A stretch of DNA of 64,000 nucleotides from Phocaeicola coprophilus (lineage in GTDB: Bacteria > Bacteroidota > Bacteroidia > Bacteroidales > Bacteroidaceae), in NCBI GenBank assembly GCA_016900015.1, contig JACJJM010000005.1, positions 90,869-154,868 of the forward strand, written 5' to 3'. Each line of letters begins with the position of its first letter. Position 1 is the stretch's first letter. Of the stretch, positions 23,868-32,456 are shown one piece after another. The notes under the pieces were generated by a model. It saw only the letters and a program-made list of their open reading frames with translations, did no database searches and was not told the origin of the DNA. Both the position numbers and the translations under genes were made by a program.

Positions 23868-25529
23868 ATGGATTGGATTAAGGACATAATACTGGAACAT
23901 TCAGCTTTACAAGCACTTATCGTGATTTCTCTATTATCGGCCATAGGCCTCATGCTGGGAAGGATACGCGTATGGGGCGTGTCGCTGGGTGTCACATTCG
24001 TATTTTTTGTTGGCATTTTAGCAGGCCATCTAGGAATCTCTGTCGATGCCGACATGCTCAACTATGCTGAAAGTTTTGGCCTTGTACTCTTCGTGTATGC
24101 ATTAGGGCTGCAAGTGGGACCGGGCTTTTTCAGTTCATTCCGCACCGGCGGTTTGCGACTCAATCTCCTGGGGGCAGGCGTTGTTCTGCTGGGCACGTTG
24201 GTCGCCATCGGGTTGTGTTATCTCACACCCATATCCATGTCCGACATGGTGGGCATACTCTGCGGAGCCACAACCAACACTCCGGCACTCGGCGCTGCCC
24301 AGCAGGCACTGAAACAACTCGGCCTGGACAGTAGTGGAGCAGCCTTGGGATGTGCAGTCACATATCCCCTGGGAGTGGTGGGAGTCATCCTGGCTCTCAT
24401 CGTCGTGCGCAAACTATGGATACGCAGCACAGACGACAATGCTTCATCTTCTGAATCTCAAGACCATACATTCATTGCGACCTACCAAGTGCACAACCCC
24501 GGCATTATCGGAAAAAACCTGAAAGAGATTGCCGCACATGCCGGACACCGGTTTGTCGTGTCACGTCTATGGCGGAATGGCAACGTCAGCATCCCCACCT
24601 TTGACACGGAACTGCATGAAGGTGACCGCCTGCTTGTCATTACCAATGATAAAGATGCCCCTAGCCTGACCATGCTCTTCGGCGAACAAGAACAAACGGA
24701 CTGGAACAAGGAAGACATCGACTGGAATGCCATTGACAGCAAGATGGTGTCAAGACGTATCATCGTGACTCGTCCGGAAATCAACGGCAAACGTCTTGGC
24801 TCTCTGCGCCTACGCAACGCTTTTGGCATCAATATCACCCGTATCTATCGCAGTGGCATCCAGTTGCTTGCCACTCCTGATCTCATACTTCAGCTAGGCG
24901 ACCGCCTGACGGTCGTGGGAGAAGCACCTGCCGTACAAAATGTGGAAAAAGTGCTGGGTAATGCAGTCAAGAGCCTCAAAGAGCCCAATCTCGTGTCCAT
25001 ATTTATAGGTATCACATTGGGCCTCATCCTCGGTTCGATTCCCATCGCCATCCCGGGAGTGGAACTCCCCGTCCGTCTGGGGCTGGCCGGTGGCCCCATC
25101 GTGGTGGGCATCCTGATAGGCACATTCGGCCCGCGCATCCACATGATTACTTACACGACCCACAGTGCCAACCTGATGCTCCGCGCATTGGGACTGTCCA
25201 TCTACCTGGCATGTCTGGGGCTTGATGCCGGTGCGGATTTCTTCGAAACAGTCTTCCGTCCGGAAGGCGCACTATGGATTGGGGCCGGATTCCTCATTAC
25301 ATTCGTCCCCGTCGTGGTGATGGCATTGCTTTCATGCCGAGTTTGGAAAGTTGATTTCGGCTACGTGGCGGGCATGCTGTGCGGAAGTATGGCCAATCCC
25401 ATGGCGCTCAATTATGCCAATGACACCATCGCCGGCGACCACCCGGCAGTGTCCTACGCGACGGTGTATCCATTCTGTATGTTCCTGCGTGTCATTGTGG
25501 CCCAACTGGTGGTGATGAGCTTTTTGTAA
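23868..25529 (+). CDS. YidE/AspT-type putative transporter with two TrkA-C domains
   Basis: At 553 residues the size fits the aspartate:alanine exchanger (AAEx) family. N-terminal (about 12-190) and C-terminal (about 375-553) blocks of five or six membrane helices flank two cytoplasmic regulator domains. The first is near 205-285 (DHTFIATYQVHNPGIIGKNL...GDRLLVI) and the second near 290-370 (IIVTRPEINGKRLGSL...GDRLTVVG), both RCK_C-like. Family signatures such as GATTNTPALGAAQQAL and GGPIVVGI are visible. The substrate of YidE-type proteins is not established. First host gene after the prophage, with its own promoter. Confidence 0.9.
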   Translation: MDWIKDIILEHSALQALIVISLLSAIGLMLGRIRVWGVSLGVTFVFFVGILAGHLGISVDADMLNYAESFGLVLFVYALGLQVGPGFFSSFRTGGLRLNLLGAGVVLLGTLVAIGLCYLTPISMSDMVGILCGATTNTPALGAAQQALKQLGLDSSGAALGCAVTYPLGVVGVILALIVVRKLWIRSTDDNASSSESQDHTFIATYQVHNPGIIGKNLKEIAAHAGHRFVVSRLWRNGNVSIPTFDTELHEGDRLLVITNDKDAPSLTMLFGEQEQTDWNKEDIDWNAIDSKMVSRRIIVTRPEINGKRLGSLRLRNAFGINITRIYRSGIQLLATPDLILQLGDRLTVVGEAPAVQNVEKVLGNAVKSLKEPNLVSIFIGITLGLILGSIPIAIPGVELPVRLGLAGGPIVVGILIGTFGPRIHMITYTTHSANLMLRALGLSIYLACLGLDAGADFFETVFRPEGALWIGAGFLITFVPVVVMALLSCRVWKVDFGYVAGMLCGSMANPMALNYANDTIAGDHPAVSYATVYPFCMFLRVIVAQLVVMSFL

Positions 25530-25570
25530 TGAAAATGTAACTTTGTAACACGAATGTAATATGTGTAACA

Positions 25571-25600
25571 TTGTGGGATGAAGCGGATGACGTATCTTTG
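25571..25600 (+). promoter_or_regulatory. Promoter of the Pit transporter gene
   Basis: -33 TTG at 25,571-25,573 and -7 TATCTTTG at 25,593-25,600 with 19-base spacing, 33 bases upstream of the chosen ATG. This matches the Bacteroidota promoter layout and argues against the upstream in-frame start at 25,571. Confidence 0.65.
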
Positions 25601-25633
25601 CAGCGTGATTTTTATAACTACTTAAAACATTTT

Positions 25634-27901
25634 ATGGAAACAATCTACTTAGGACTCGTCATCTTCCTATTTATGCTTGCCGTGTTTGACCTCTGGGTCG
25701 GGGTCAGTAACGATGCCGTAAATTTCCTCAATTCGGCTATCGGCGCCAAAGCAGCCACGTTCAGAACCATCATGATCATTGCCGCTATCGGAATCTTCTG
25801 CGGAGCCACCATGAGCAGTGGTATGATGGACATCGCCCGACACGGAATCTTCAGGCCGGAACAGTTTTACCTAAACGAATTGATGTGCATCTTCATTGCG
25901 GTCATGGTGACAGACATCATCTTGCTGGACATCTTCAATTCTCTAGGATTCCCCACCTCCACCACCGTCTCCATGGTATTCTCACTGCTAGGCGGAACAA
26001 CAGGCCTGACCATCGTCAAACTGGCTCACGACAACACAGGATTAGGATTTGCCGACCTAGTCAACACAGAAAAGGCACTCTCAGTCATCATCGCCATCTT
26101 CGTCTCGGTGGCCATCGCATTCTTCTTCGGGACAGTCGTCCAATTCATCGCTCGCCTCATTTTTACATTCAATTATAAGTCGCACCTGAAGTGGCGCATC
26201 GGCCTCTTCGGCGGTATTGCAGCCACAGCCATCTGCTACTTCATGCTGGTGAAAGGCATACGTGACATGAGCTTCATGACACCCGACATGCAACACTATC
26301 TCGACAGCCACAGCATGGAGTTCATCGTCTTCGGACTTATCTTCTTCACCCTGCTGATGCAAATCCTCCACTGGCTGAAAGTCAATGTGTTCAAGGTCGT
26401 AGTCCTGCTGGGCACATTCGCATTGGCCATGTCATTTGCTGGCAATGACCTTGTAAACTTCATCGGTGTACCTCTCGCCGGATTCTCTTCCTATCAAGAC
26501 TATATGGCAGCCGGCGGAGGCGATGTCGCCCAACACGCCATGGGAGCACTCAACGCTCCGGCCCATACGCCCATCTATTTCTTGGCTATCGCAGGCGTTG
26601 TGATGGTCATATCCTTAATGACTTCCAAGAAGGCCCACAATGTGGTGAAGACTTCTGTCGACTTGGCCCGCCAGGACGTGGGCGACGAAATGTTCGGCTC
26701 CTCACGCATGGCACGCTCCATCGTGCGCGCCACAACGACGGCATTCAACACCGTCATCAGCGTCACTCCCATGCCCATCAGAGCCTGGGTGCGCAAACGC
26801 TTCAATCAAGACGAAATCATCCTGGCCAACGGTGCAGCCTTCGACTTGGTGCGTGCGTCAGTCAATCTGGTACTTGCCGGCCTGCTCATCGCCCTGGGAA
26901 CATCTCTGAAACTCCCCTTGTCGACCACGTATGTAGCCTTCATGGTTGCCATGGGTTCGTCCTTGGCTGACCGGGCATGGGGACGCGAAAGTGCCGTGTT
27001 CCGTATCACGGGCGTACTCTCCGTCATCGGCGGATGGTTCATCACGGCCGGAGCTGCGTTCTTGTTCTGCTTCACCATCACGCTGATCATGTACTTCGGA
27101 GGAATCGTAGCCATCGTGGCCATGATTGTCATAGCCATCGTGCGCCTCATTTACAGCCATAAGAAATACAACAAAAAGCTCAAAGCCGAAATCCCGGACG
27201 ATTTGTTCCGCCGTATCGTAGCTTCAAAGGACAAGAAAGAGACCTTGAACTTGCTCTGCCAACACATCGCCGACAACCAATCGCTCTACTTGGACTTTGT
27301 CATCAACACTTACACACAAATCACCGACGGATTTGTCAACGATGACCTCCGCAGCCTGCGACGCGCCGACAGTGCATTGCGCACCGAGAAAAGCGCCCTG
27401 AAGAAAATGCGCCGCAAGGAAATGGTCGGCATGCAGCGCATCGACAAGGAAATCGCCATTGAGAAGAACACGTGGTTCCACCTGGGAAGCAACAGTTGCC
27501 AACAAATCATGTACTGCCTGCGACGCATCTGCGAACCATGCGAAGAACATGTGGACAACAACTTCAAGCCCATGCCCAAAGAGTTGGTCAAAGAGTTCAT
27601 CCCCCTGCGCGACACGCTGGTCTACCTGCTGAAGCGCACGCACGACGTGATTGACGGCGCACACTATGAGGAAGTGGACGAGATACGCGCTGAATGCGAC
27701 TGCCTGAAAGAGGCTCTCTCACGCACCCGCAAGTTGCAGATGAACCGCATGCAGGACGAAAAGAGCAACCTCACCGTGTCTTACGTCTACCTGAACATCC
27801 TCCAGGAGACACAGGAACTCGTCAGCTCGCTGCGCCACCTGCTACGTGCTGCCCGCCGTTTCCAAACGAACGAATACGAAGCTGCTGAAAGCGAGGCTTA
27901 A
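25634..27901 (+). CDS. Pit-family inorganic phosphate transporter with PhoU-like C-terminus
   Basis: The ATG at 25,634 (METIYLGLVIFLFMLAVFD) is chosen because the promoter overlaps the longer frame. The 755-residue protein has the Pit/PHO4 signature twice: VSNDAVNFLNSAIGAKAA near residue 26 and GNDLVNFIGVPLAGF near 275. A third block, SLKLPLSTTYVAFMVAMGSS, lies near 425. It has about ten membrane helices to about residue 525. The last ~230 residues are soluble, helical and charged, resembling a fused PhoU-like regulator. Likely an inner-membrane cation-coupled phosphate symporter. The fusion is common in Bacteroidota. Confidence 0.9.
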   Translation: METIYLGLVIFLFMLAVFDLWVGVSNDAVNFLNSAIGAKAATFRTIMIIAAIGIFCGATMSSGMMDIARHGIFRPEQFYLNELMCIFIAVMVTDIILLDIFNSLGFPTSTTVSMVFSLLGGTTGLTIVKLAHDNTGLGFADLVNTEKALSVIIAIFVSVAIAFFFGTVVQFIARLIFTFNYKSHLKWRIGLFGGIAATAICYFMLVKGIRDMSFMTPDMQHYLDSHSMEFIVFGLIFFTLLMQILHWLKVNVFKVVVLLGTFALAMSFAGNDLVNFIGVPLAGFSSYQDYMAAGGGDVAQHAMGALNAPAHTPIYFLAIAGVVMVISLMTSKKAHNVVKTSVDLARQDVGDEMFGSSRMARSIVRATTTAFNTVISVTPMPIRAWVRKRFNQDEIILANGAAFDLVRASVNLVLAGLLIALGTSLKLPLSTTYVAFMVAMGSSLADRAWGRESAVFRITGVLSVIGGWFITAGAAFLFCFTITLIMYFGGIVAIVAMIVIAIVRLIYSHKKYNKKLKAEIPDDLFRRIVASKDKKETLNLLCQHIADNQSLYLDFVINTYTQITDGFVNDDLRSLRRADSALRTEKSALKKMRRKEMVGMQRIDKEIAIEKNTWFHLGSNSCQQIMYCLRRICEPCEEHVDNNFKPMPKELVKEFIPLRDTLVYLLKRTHDVIDGAHYEEVDEIRAECDCLKEALSRTRKLQMNRMQDEKSNLTVSYVYLNILQETQELVSSLRHLLRAARRFQTNEYEAAESEA

Positions 27902-27931
27902 AGCCCGTACACGACATACAGCTATCCCCCG

Positions 27932-27975
27932 ACGGAAGCGCATCCCGACAGACGACGGATGCGCTTCCGTTTTTT
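27932..27975 (+). terminator. Strong intrinsic terminator after the Pit gene
   Basis: ACGGAAGCGCATCC (27,932-27,945) pairs perfectly over 14 bp with GGATGCGCTTCCGT (27,957-27,970), followed by TTTTT. Confidence 0.9.
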
Positions 27976-28015
27976 ATCCCTATGCCTCCCGCTCCAATCT
28001 ATATCAGTATGCCGT

Positions 28016-28107
28016 CGTTCTTAGATGTACATCCAAGCATGCTCCGATGTACATCCGGGAATGCTGGGATGTACATCCGGGAGCACTCCGATGTACATCT
28101 AAGAACG
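28016..28107. repeat. Four GATGTACATC palindromes at 22-bp period inside an inverted repeat
   Basis: GATGTACATC starts at 28,024, 28,046, 28,068 and 28,090, exactly 22 bases apart, with 12-base spacers that are alike but not identical (for example CGGGAATGCTGG, CGGGAGCACTCC). The ends form a perfect 18-bp inverted repeat: CGTTCTTAGATGTACATC at 28,016-28,033 and its complement at 28,090-28,107. It lies between two convergent genes and two terminators, so it is not in a promoter position. No coding role; probably a dispersed intergenic repeat or protein-binding array. Confidence 0.85.
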
Positions 28108-28138
28108 GCTACATACGGACGTATCCACAGACACAAAA

Positions 28139-28182
28139 GGGGGCGTGCAGGATTGACACCGGGCCAACTCCTGCACGCCCCC
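28139..28182 (-). terminator. Bidirectional terminator after rfbB
   Basis: GGGGGCGTGCAGGA (28,139-28,152) pairs perfectly with TCCTGCACGCCCCC (28,169-28,182). On the minus strand it is followed by TTTTGTGTC. It ends the rfbAB operon. Confidence 0.85.
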
Positions 28183-28204
28183 TTTGCCTTGTGCGCCGCC
28201 GGGG

Positions 28205-29350
28205 TCAACGGCCGCCGTACATGCGTTCGTAGTAATGCTGGTAATCGCCGCTGATGACTTGCCCGACCCATTCCTGATGGGTGAGATACCACTCGATGGT
28301 GCGGACGATGCCATCCTCAAAAGACGTCTCCGGCTGCCAACCCAGCTCGCGGCGTATCTTGTCGGGGTCGATGGCATAACGCTGGTCATGCCCCAAGCGG
28401 TCACGGACAAAGGTGATAAGGCGTTCATCCATCCAGTCGACAGTAATCTGCCCCTCGGCGTCACGCTCCTGTTTCTTCAAGACCCGGCGAAGTTCCGGAC
28501 GCTCGGTCATGAGGCGGCGGACAGTAGCAATGGACATACGCACGATGTCGATGTTCTGCCGCTCGTTGTGCCCGCCTACATTATAAATCGAACCGGGCCT
28601 TCCCTCCCGGAGCACCAATTCGATGGCCTTGCAATGATCCTCGACATAGAGCCAGTCGCGCACGTTCGTGCCGTCGCCATAGACGGGAAGCGGCTTGCCT
28701 TCGAGGATATTCTTGATGAGGAGCGGGATGAGCTTCTCCGGAAACTGGTAAGGACCATAGTTGTTGCTACAACGAGTGATGCTCACCGGCATGTGGTAAG
28801 TGTCGTGATAAGCCATGACGAACAGGTCGGCACTGGCTTTCGATGCGCTGTATGGACTGTGCGGGCACAGAGGCGTGTCTTCCCGAAAATAGCCCACAGC
28901 CCCCAGACTGCCATACACTTCGTCAGTCGACACCTGATGGAAACGCACCCCCTCCCGCCAGAGGGGATAGCCGCAGGCGTCCGTCCCCTTCGTCCAGGCA
29001 CGACGGGCCGCGTCGAGCAAGTTTTGCGTGCCCAGGATATTGGTCTGGAGGAAAAGCTGGGGATTCTCAATGCTTCGGTCGACGTGGCTCTCTGCCGCGA
29101 AATTCACGACATAGTCGAATGCATAGGTAGCAAAGAGGCTGTCGACCAACTGGCGGTCGCCAATGTCGCCCCGCACAAAGACGCAGCGTTCGCCGTCAAT
29201 ATCGGCGGCAATCGTGCCGAGGTTGCCGGCATACGTCAGCAGGTCGAGCACGACGACACGCACGTCGTCATGCATCTTCAGGATATATTTAATGTAGTTC
29301 GCGCCGATAAATCCGGCCGCTCCGGTCACCAGATAAGTCTTCATATTCAT
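28205..29350 (-). CDS. rfbB: dTDP-glucose 4,6-dehydratase
   Basis: Second step of dTDP-rhamnose and related deoxysugar synthesis: NAD-dependent conversion of dTDP-glucose to dTDP-4-keto-6-deoxyglucose in the cytoplasm. The sequence has the Rossmann motif GAAGFIGANY at about residue 11, the signature FAAESHVDRSI, STDEVYG, the catalytic YSASK, and SNNYGPYQFPEKLIPL. Its length (381 or 379 aa) is slightly above the usual ~350-360. The start overlaps the rfbA stop as ATGA; an internal ATG at 29,344 (MKTYLVTG) is equally plausible. rfbC and rfbD are not adjacent. Confidence 0.95.
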   Translation of the reverse strand: MNMKTYLVTGAAGFIGANYIKYILKMHDDVRVVVLDLLTYAGNLGTIAADIDGERCVFVRGDIGDRQLVDSLFATYAFDYVVNFAAESHVDRSIENPQLFLQTNILGTQNLLDAARRAWTKGTDACGYPLWREGVRFHQVSTDEVYGSLGAVGYFREDTPLCPHSPYSASKASADLFVMAYHDTYHMPVSITRCSNNYGPYQFPEKLIPLLIKNILEGKPLPVYGDGTNVRDWLYVEDHCKAIELVLREGRPGSIYNVGGHNERQNIDIVRMSIATVRRLMTERPELRRVLKKQERDAEGQITVDWMDERLITFVRDRLGHDQRYAIDPDKIRRELGWQPETSFEDGIVRTIEWYLTHQEWVGQVISGDYQHYYERMYGGR

Positions 29351-30234
29351 CGTTTTTCAATTTCGTTCGTAACAAGTTCCATCAGATAACGCCCGTAGGC
29401 TGTCTTGGAAAGGCGTTCACCCAAGGCATGGAGTTGCTCCCCGCTAATCCAGCCATTGCGCCAGGCTATCTCCTCGATGCAACTGACATAGAATCCCTGC
29501 CGGTTCTGGATGGTGGCCACAAAGTTGGACGCTTCGAGCAGGCTGTCGCAGTTGCCTGTGTCGAGCCATGCGAAGCCGCGTCCGAAAAGTTCCACATGAA
29601 GGCTTCCCTCCTTCAGATAGAGATTGTTCAAGTCGGTTATCTCATATTCGCCGCGTGCCGAAGGACGCAGGCTGCGTGCTTTCTCCACGACGGTATTGTC
29701 GTAGAAATACAGCCCCGGCACCGCATAATGGCTCTTCGGCCGAAGCGGTTTTTCCTCGATGGATACCACCGTGCCTCCGGCGTCAAACTCCACTACGCCG
29801 TATGCCCGCGGGTCTTTGACGAAATAACCGAAAATGCAGGCGCCTCCGTCACGGACCTTCTGCGACGCACGCGCAAGCATGGCCGAAAATCCCTGTCCGT
29901 AGAAGAGATTGTCACCTAGGATGAGACATCCCGGCTCCCCGTCAAGGAAGTCAGCCCCGAGGACAAAGGCCTGCGCCAGACCGTTGGGCTGTTCCTGCAC
30001 CTTGTAAGAAAAACGCATGCCCAGCTCCTCGCCCGTGCCCAGCAGTTCGCGAAAGACAGGCAGGTCGCGTGGCGTGGAAATGACAAGCACCTCACGGATG
30101 CCTGCCAGCATAAGCGTGGACAGAGGGTAATATATCATCGGCTTGTCATACACCGGCATGATTTGCTTGGAGATAGCCTTCGAGAGCGGATAGAGACGGG
30201 TCGCGCTGCCTCCGGCCAAAATGATTCCTTTCAT
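29347..30234 (-). CDS. rfbA: Glucose-1-phosphate thymidylyltransferase
   Basis: Makes dTDP-glucose from glucose-1-phosphate and dTTP, supplying RfbB, which is encoded next with a 4-base overlap. The start MKGIILAGGSATRLYPLS is the canonical N-terminus, so ATG 30,234 is preferred to an upstream frame start at 30,270. Nucleotide-binding GGSATRLYP, SKQIMPVYDKPMIYYPLSTLMLAGI, QPNGLAQAF and the LDTG(NCDSLLEAS) C-terminal motif are all present. At 295 aa it is normal length. Confidence 0.95.
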   Translation of the reverse strand: MKGIILAGGSATRLYPLSKAISKQIMPVYDKPMIYYPLSTLMLAGIREVLVISTPRDLPVFRELLGTGEELGMRFSYKVQEQPNGLAQAFVLGADFLDGEPGCLILGDNLFYGQGFSAMLARASQKVRDGGACIFGYFVKDPRAYGVVEFDAGGTVVSIEEKPLRPKSHYAVPGLYFYDNTVVEKARSLRPSARGEYEITDLNNLYLKEGSLHVELFGRGFAWLDTGNCDSLLEASNFVATIQNRQGFYVSCIEEIAWRNGWISGEQLHALGERLSKTAYGRYLMELVTNEIEKR

Positions 30235-30285
30235 AACGACGTGTTTGGTTGTTTGAAATTTCTTCTGCAAAGAACGGTATGATAG

Positions 30286-30317
30286 TTGAGATTAGCAAAA
30301 GTTTTCTCGTACTTTTG
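30286..30317 (+). promoter_or_regulatory. Promoter of the metallophosphoesterase gene
   Basis: TTG at 30,286-30,288 and -7 TACTTTTG at 30,310-30,317 with 21-base spacing, 25 bases before the ATG at 30,343. Confidence 0.6.
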
Positions 30318-30342
30318 CGGAGCAATCAAAAAGACAGAGAAC

Positions 30343-30855
30343 ATGAAACGCATCGGAATCCTCTCAGACACACATGGGCACTGGGACGAACGCTACTTGA
30401 AATACTTTGCAGACTGTGATGAAATCTGGCACGCGGGCGACATCGGTTCGACGGAGCTGGCCGAACAGCTGGCAGCTTTCCGCCCCCTGCGGGCCGTCTA
30501 CGGCAACATCGACGGACAGGAACTCCGCCACATGTATCCGCAAATCAACCGTTTCACCGTGGAAGGCGTCGACGTGCTTATGAAGCACATCGGAGGTTAT
30601 CCCGGAAAATATGACCCGTCCGTCCGCGGCCTGTTGTTGGTGCATCCTCCCAAGCTGTTCATCAGCGGACATTCACACATCCTGAAAGTGAAGTATGACA
30701 AGACGCTGGGGCTGCTCCACATCAACCCCGGAGCTGCCGGCATCTATGGATTCCACAAAGTACGCACGCTGGTACGCCTGACGATTGACGCCGGAGAGTT
30801 CAAAGACCTGGAGGTCATCGAGCTCTCAGAAGAGGCAAAACCGGCACACTTCTAA
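30343..30855 (+). CDS. YfcE/MJ0936-type metallophosphoesterase
   Basis: The ATG at 30,343 (MKRIGILSDTHGHWD) gives a 170-residue protein, normal for this family. Metal-binding motifs of the calcineurin-like phosphoesterase fold occur in order: SDTHGH near residue 8, HAGDIG near 36, GNIDG near 59, and HPPKLFISGHSH near 101-112. It hydrolyses phosphodiester or phosphomonoester bonds; the physiological substrate of this type is generally unknown. It stands alone between divergent rfbAB and the convergent STM4011-like gene. Confidence 0.9.
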   Translation: MKRIGILSDTHGHWDERYLKYFADCDEIWHAGDIGSTELAEQLAAFRPLRAVYGNIDGQELRHMYPQINRFTVEGVDVLMKHIGGYPGKYDPSVRGLLLVHPPKLFISGHSHILKVKYDKTLGLLHINPGAAGIYGFHKVRTLVRLTIDAGEFKDLEVIELSEEAKPAHF

Positions 30856-30929
30856 ATCTTCCTTACCTGTGCGGCCCGTGATTCGCGAATCATTGCTCAC
30901 ATTATGCCCTATTGGATGGCTATATTTCA

Positions 30930-32453
30930 TCATTTGCTGAAGTGGAAAAATGCAGCCAGCCTATCAGGATTGAGCACATAGCGGACACGCTGTTTGAGAG
31001 CCTCATCGGCTGTCAGCACAGCGCAGGAAAAAGGGGTGCAAGCCAACATGTCTGCATCGGAAATTTCATTGCCCACAGCCAATACGCGTCCCGTCGGCAA
31101 GCCCAGCCGTGCACAGAAACGAAGAAAGCCCTCTTTCTTCCCGGCTTGGGGATGAATCAGGGTGATGAGCCGTCTGTTGCGGGAGACACGATAGGGCTGC
31201 GTGCCAAGCCATTCGAGCAGGGGCGCGATCTCTTCCCGAGAGTCGGGCAGCAGGCTGTATTTATAGGGATGTCCCAAGGCATCCTGATGGGCCGTGACCT
31301 TCACCATGCGGTCTAACGGCTGGGGCAGGGATAGCGGAAGCAACGGAAGGCATTCACTCCATCCTTCGCCACGGAGTGAGGCTCCGTCAGCAAAAATTCC
31401 TCCGCGGAACAGGACGAAAAGACTGTGTCCCAACCTCCGGCGTGCAAGGTCCTCCGTCAGAGAAGTCGCCAGATAGAGCGGGACACGACGGCTCAACCAG
31501 CGCAGAGCCTCAGCGTATGAGTCCAGGACACGGCCATCTGCTCCGGTGAGCGTGCCGTCCACATCGAAAAACACAGCCGACACTGGCATTTTCTCCGGAG
31601 TGCGCCACAGCATACCCCCGCCCATCACCTGACGGAGCGGATGGCGAATGAGGTTGCTGAACGCGATGTAACAGTCACATCGTCGGTTCGTACACGGTAC
31701 TTCCTCCAATGATAAACCACCATAAAGATTTCCCAACACAGTCCGGCTGCGCGGACAGGCCCGGACATTCCCCCACCCGTCGACAAAGCATGACTCGCTC
31801 CGTCCCATGCAATGTTCCCAATCGGCTGCCGCATTCTGCACATCGTATGCAAAGAGATTGTCGATGCTGGAGAATGCCAACGTTTCCTCTGCCGTATAGC
31901 CGCGTTTCAATCCTTGCATAGCATTGACAAACAGATAGATGTCAGGAGAAAGGCTGTCGCGCAGCTCTTGCAGCAGGGCCAGATGGTCCGGCTTGCCCAC
32001 AGCCCCGGCGCAAACCTGAAGTCCGGCTTCATGCAACCGGTGCAGTTGGTCGACGAAGCGCCTGACCGAGGTCATCTCGGGATGAAAACTAGCCCACAAA
32101 TGAATTTTACCCACTTCAGCCCCTGACTGCCTCAGCTCCTCCAGCCAAGCCTGCGCCGGATATGAGAGATTGGTCTGACAGCCGACGCCTCTCACATGAG
32201 GCAATGTGCTCAGCTGCGCAATGCCCTCCCGATAATAGGCATGAACCAGTGCTTCGCCATAAGGGATAAGGAACAGCCTGACAGGAGAACGCCACGCCGC
32301 CATCGCGGCTACGAAACGCCGCCAAGCCTGCTCGTCACGCGAGGTCGGACCGGAAGGCGACTTGCGCCCGAAGGGACAGTAAGAGCATGTGTAGTTGCAA
32401 CTGCGCAACAAACCGCGGTAGTAAATCTGGCGAATGGAGTCAAGCCTTCTCAT
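30930..32453 (-). CDS. STM4011-family radical SAM protein fused to HAD phosphatase
   Basis: Residues 1-290 form a radical SAM domain with CNYTCSYC near residue 19 (CxxxCxxC, binds 4Fe-4S and SAM). Further cysteines near 215-260 (C in GRSESC, RAC, CTNRRCDC) could ligate an auxiliary cluster. From about residue 292 a complete HAD hydrolase follows: FFDVDGTLTG (motif I), ATS (motif II) and GKKEGFL...GNEISDADM (motifs III-IV), Cof-type. Radical SAM followed directly by HAD is consistent with a single fused gene because there is no internal stop. It is last in the five-gene cluster, three bases after the STM4012-like gene. Reaction unknown. Confidence 0.85.
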   Translation of the reverse strand: MRRLDSIRQIYYRGLLRSCNYTCSYCPFGRKSPSGPTSRDEQAWRRFVAAMAAWRSPVRLFLIPYGEALVHAYYREGIAQLSTLPHVRGVGCQTNLSYPAQAWLEELRQSGAEVGKIHLWASFHPEMTSVRRFVDQLHRLHEAGLQVCAGAVGKPDHLALLQELRDSLSPDIYLFVNAMQGLKRGYTAEETLAFSSIDNLFAYDVQNAAADWEHCMGRSESCFVDGWGNVRACPRSRTVLGNLYGGLSLEEVPCTNRRCDCYIAFSNLIRHPLRQVMGGGMLWRTPEKMPVSAVFFDVDGTLTGADGRVLDSYAEALRWLSRRVPLYLATSLTEDLARRRLGHSLFVLFRGGIFADGASLRGEGWSECLPLLPLSLPQPLDRMVKVTAHQDALGHPYKYSLLPDSREEIAPLLEWLGTQPYRVSRNRRLITLIHPQAGKKEGFLRFCARLGLPTGRVLAVGNEISDADMLACTPFSCAVLTADEALKQRVRYVLNPDRLAAFFHFSK

Positions 32454-32456
32454 AAG

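Noticed and set aside
28016..28107. CRISPR-like appearance of the GATGTACATC array
   Set aside because: Only 10-bp palindromic units with 12-base spacers that resemble each other; no leader and no cas genes in the window.
28184..29389. 401-aa plus-strand frame
   Set aside because: It is antisense to rfbB, which has clear NAD-binding and catalytic motifs; the GC-rich third positions explain the open frame.
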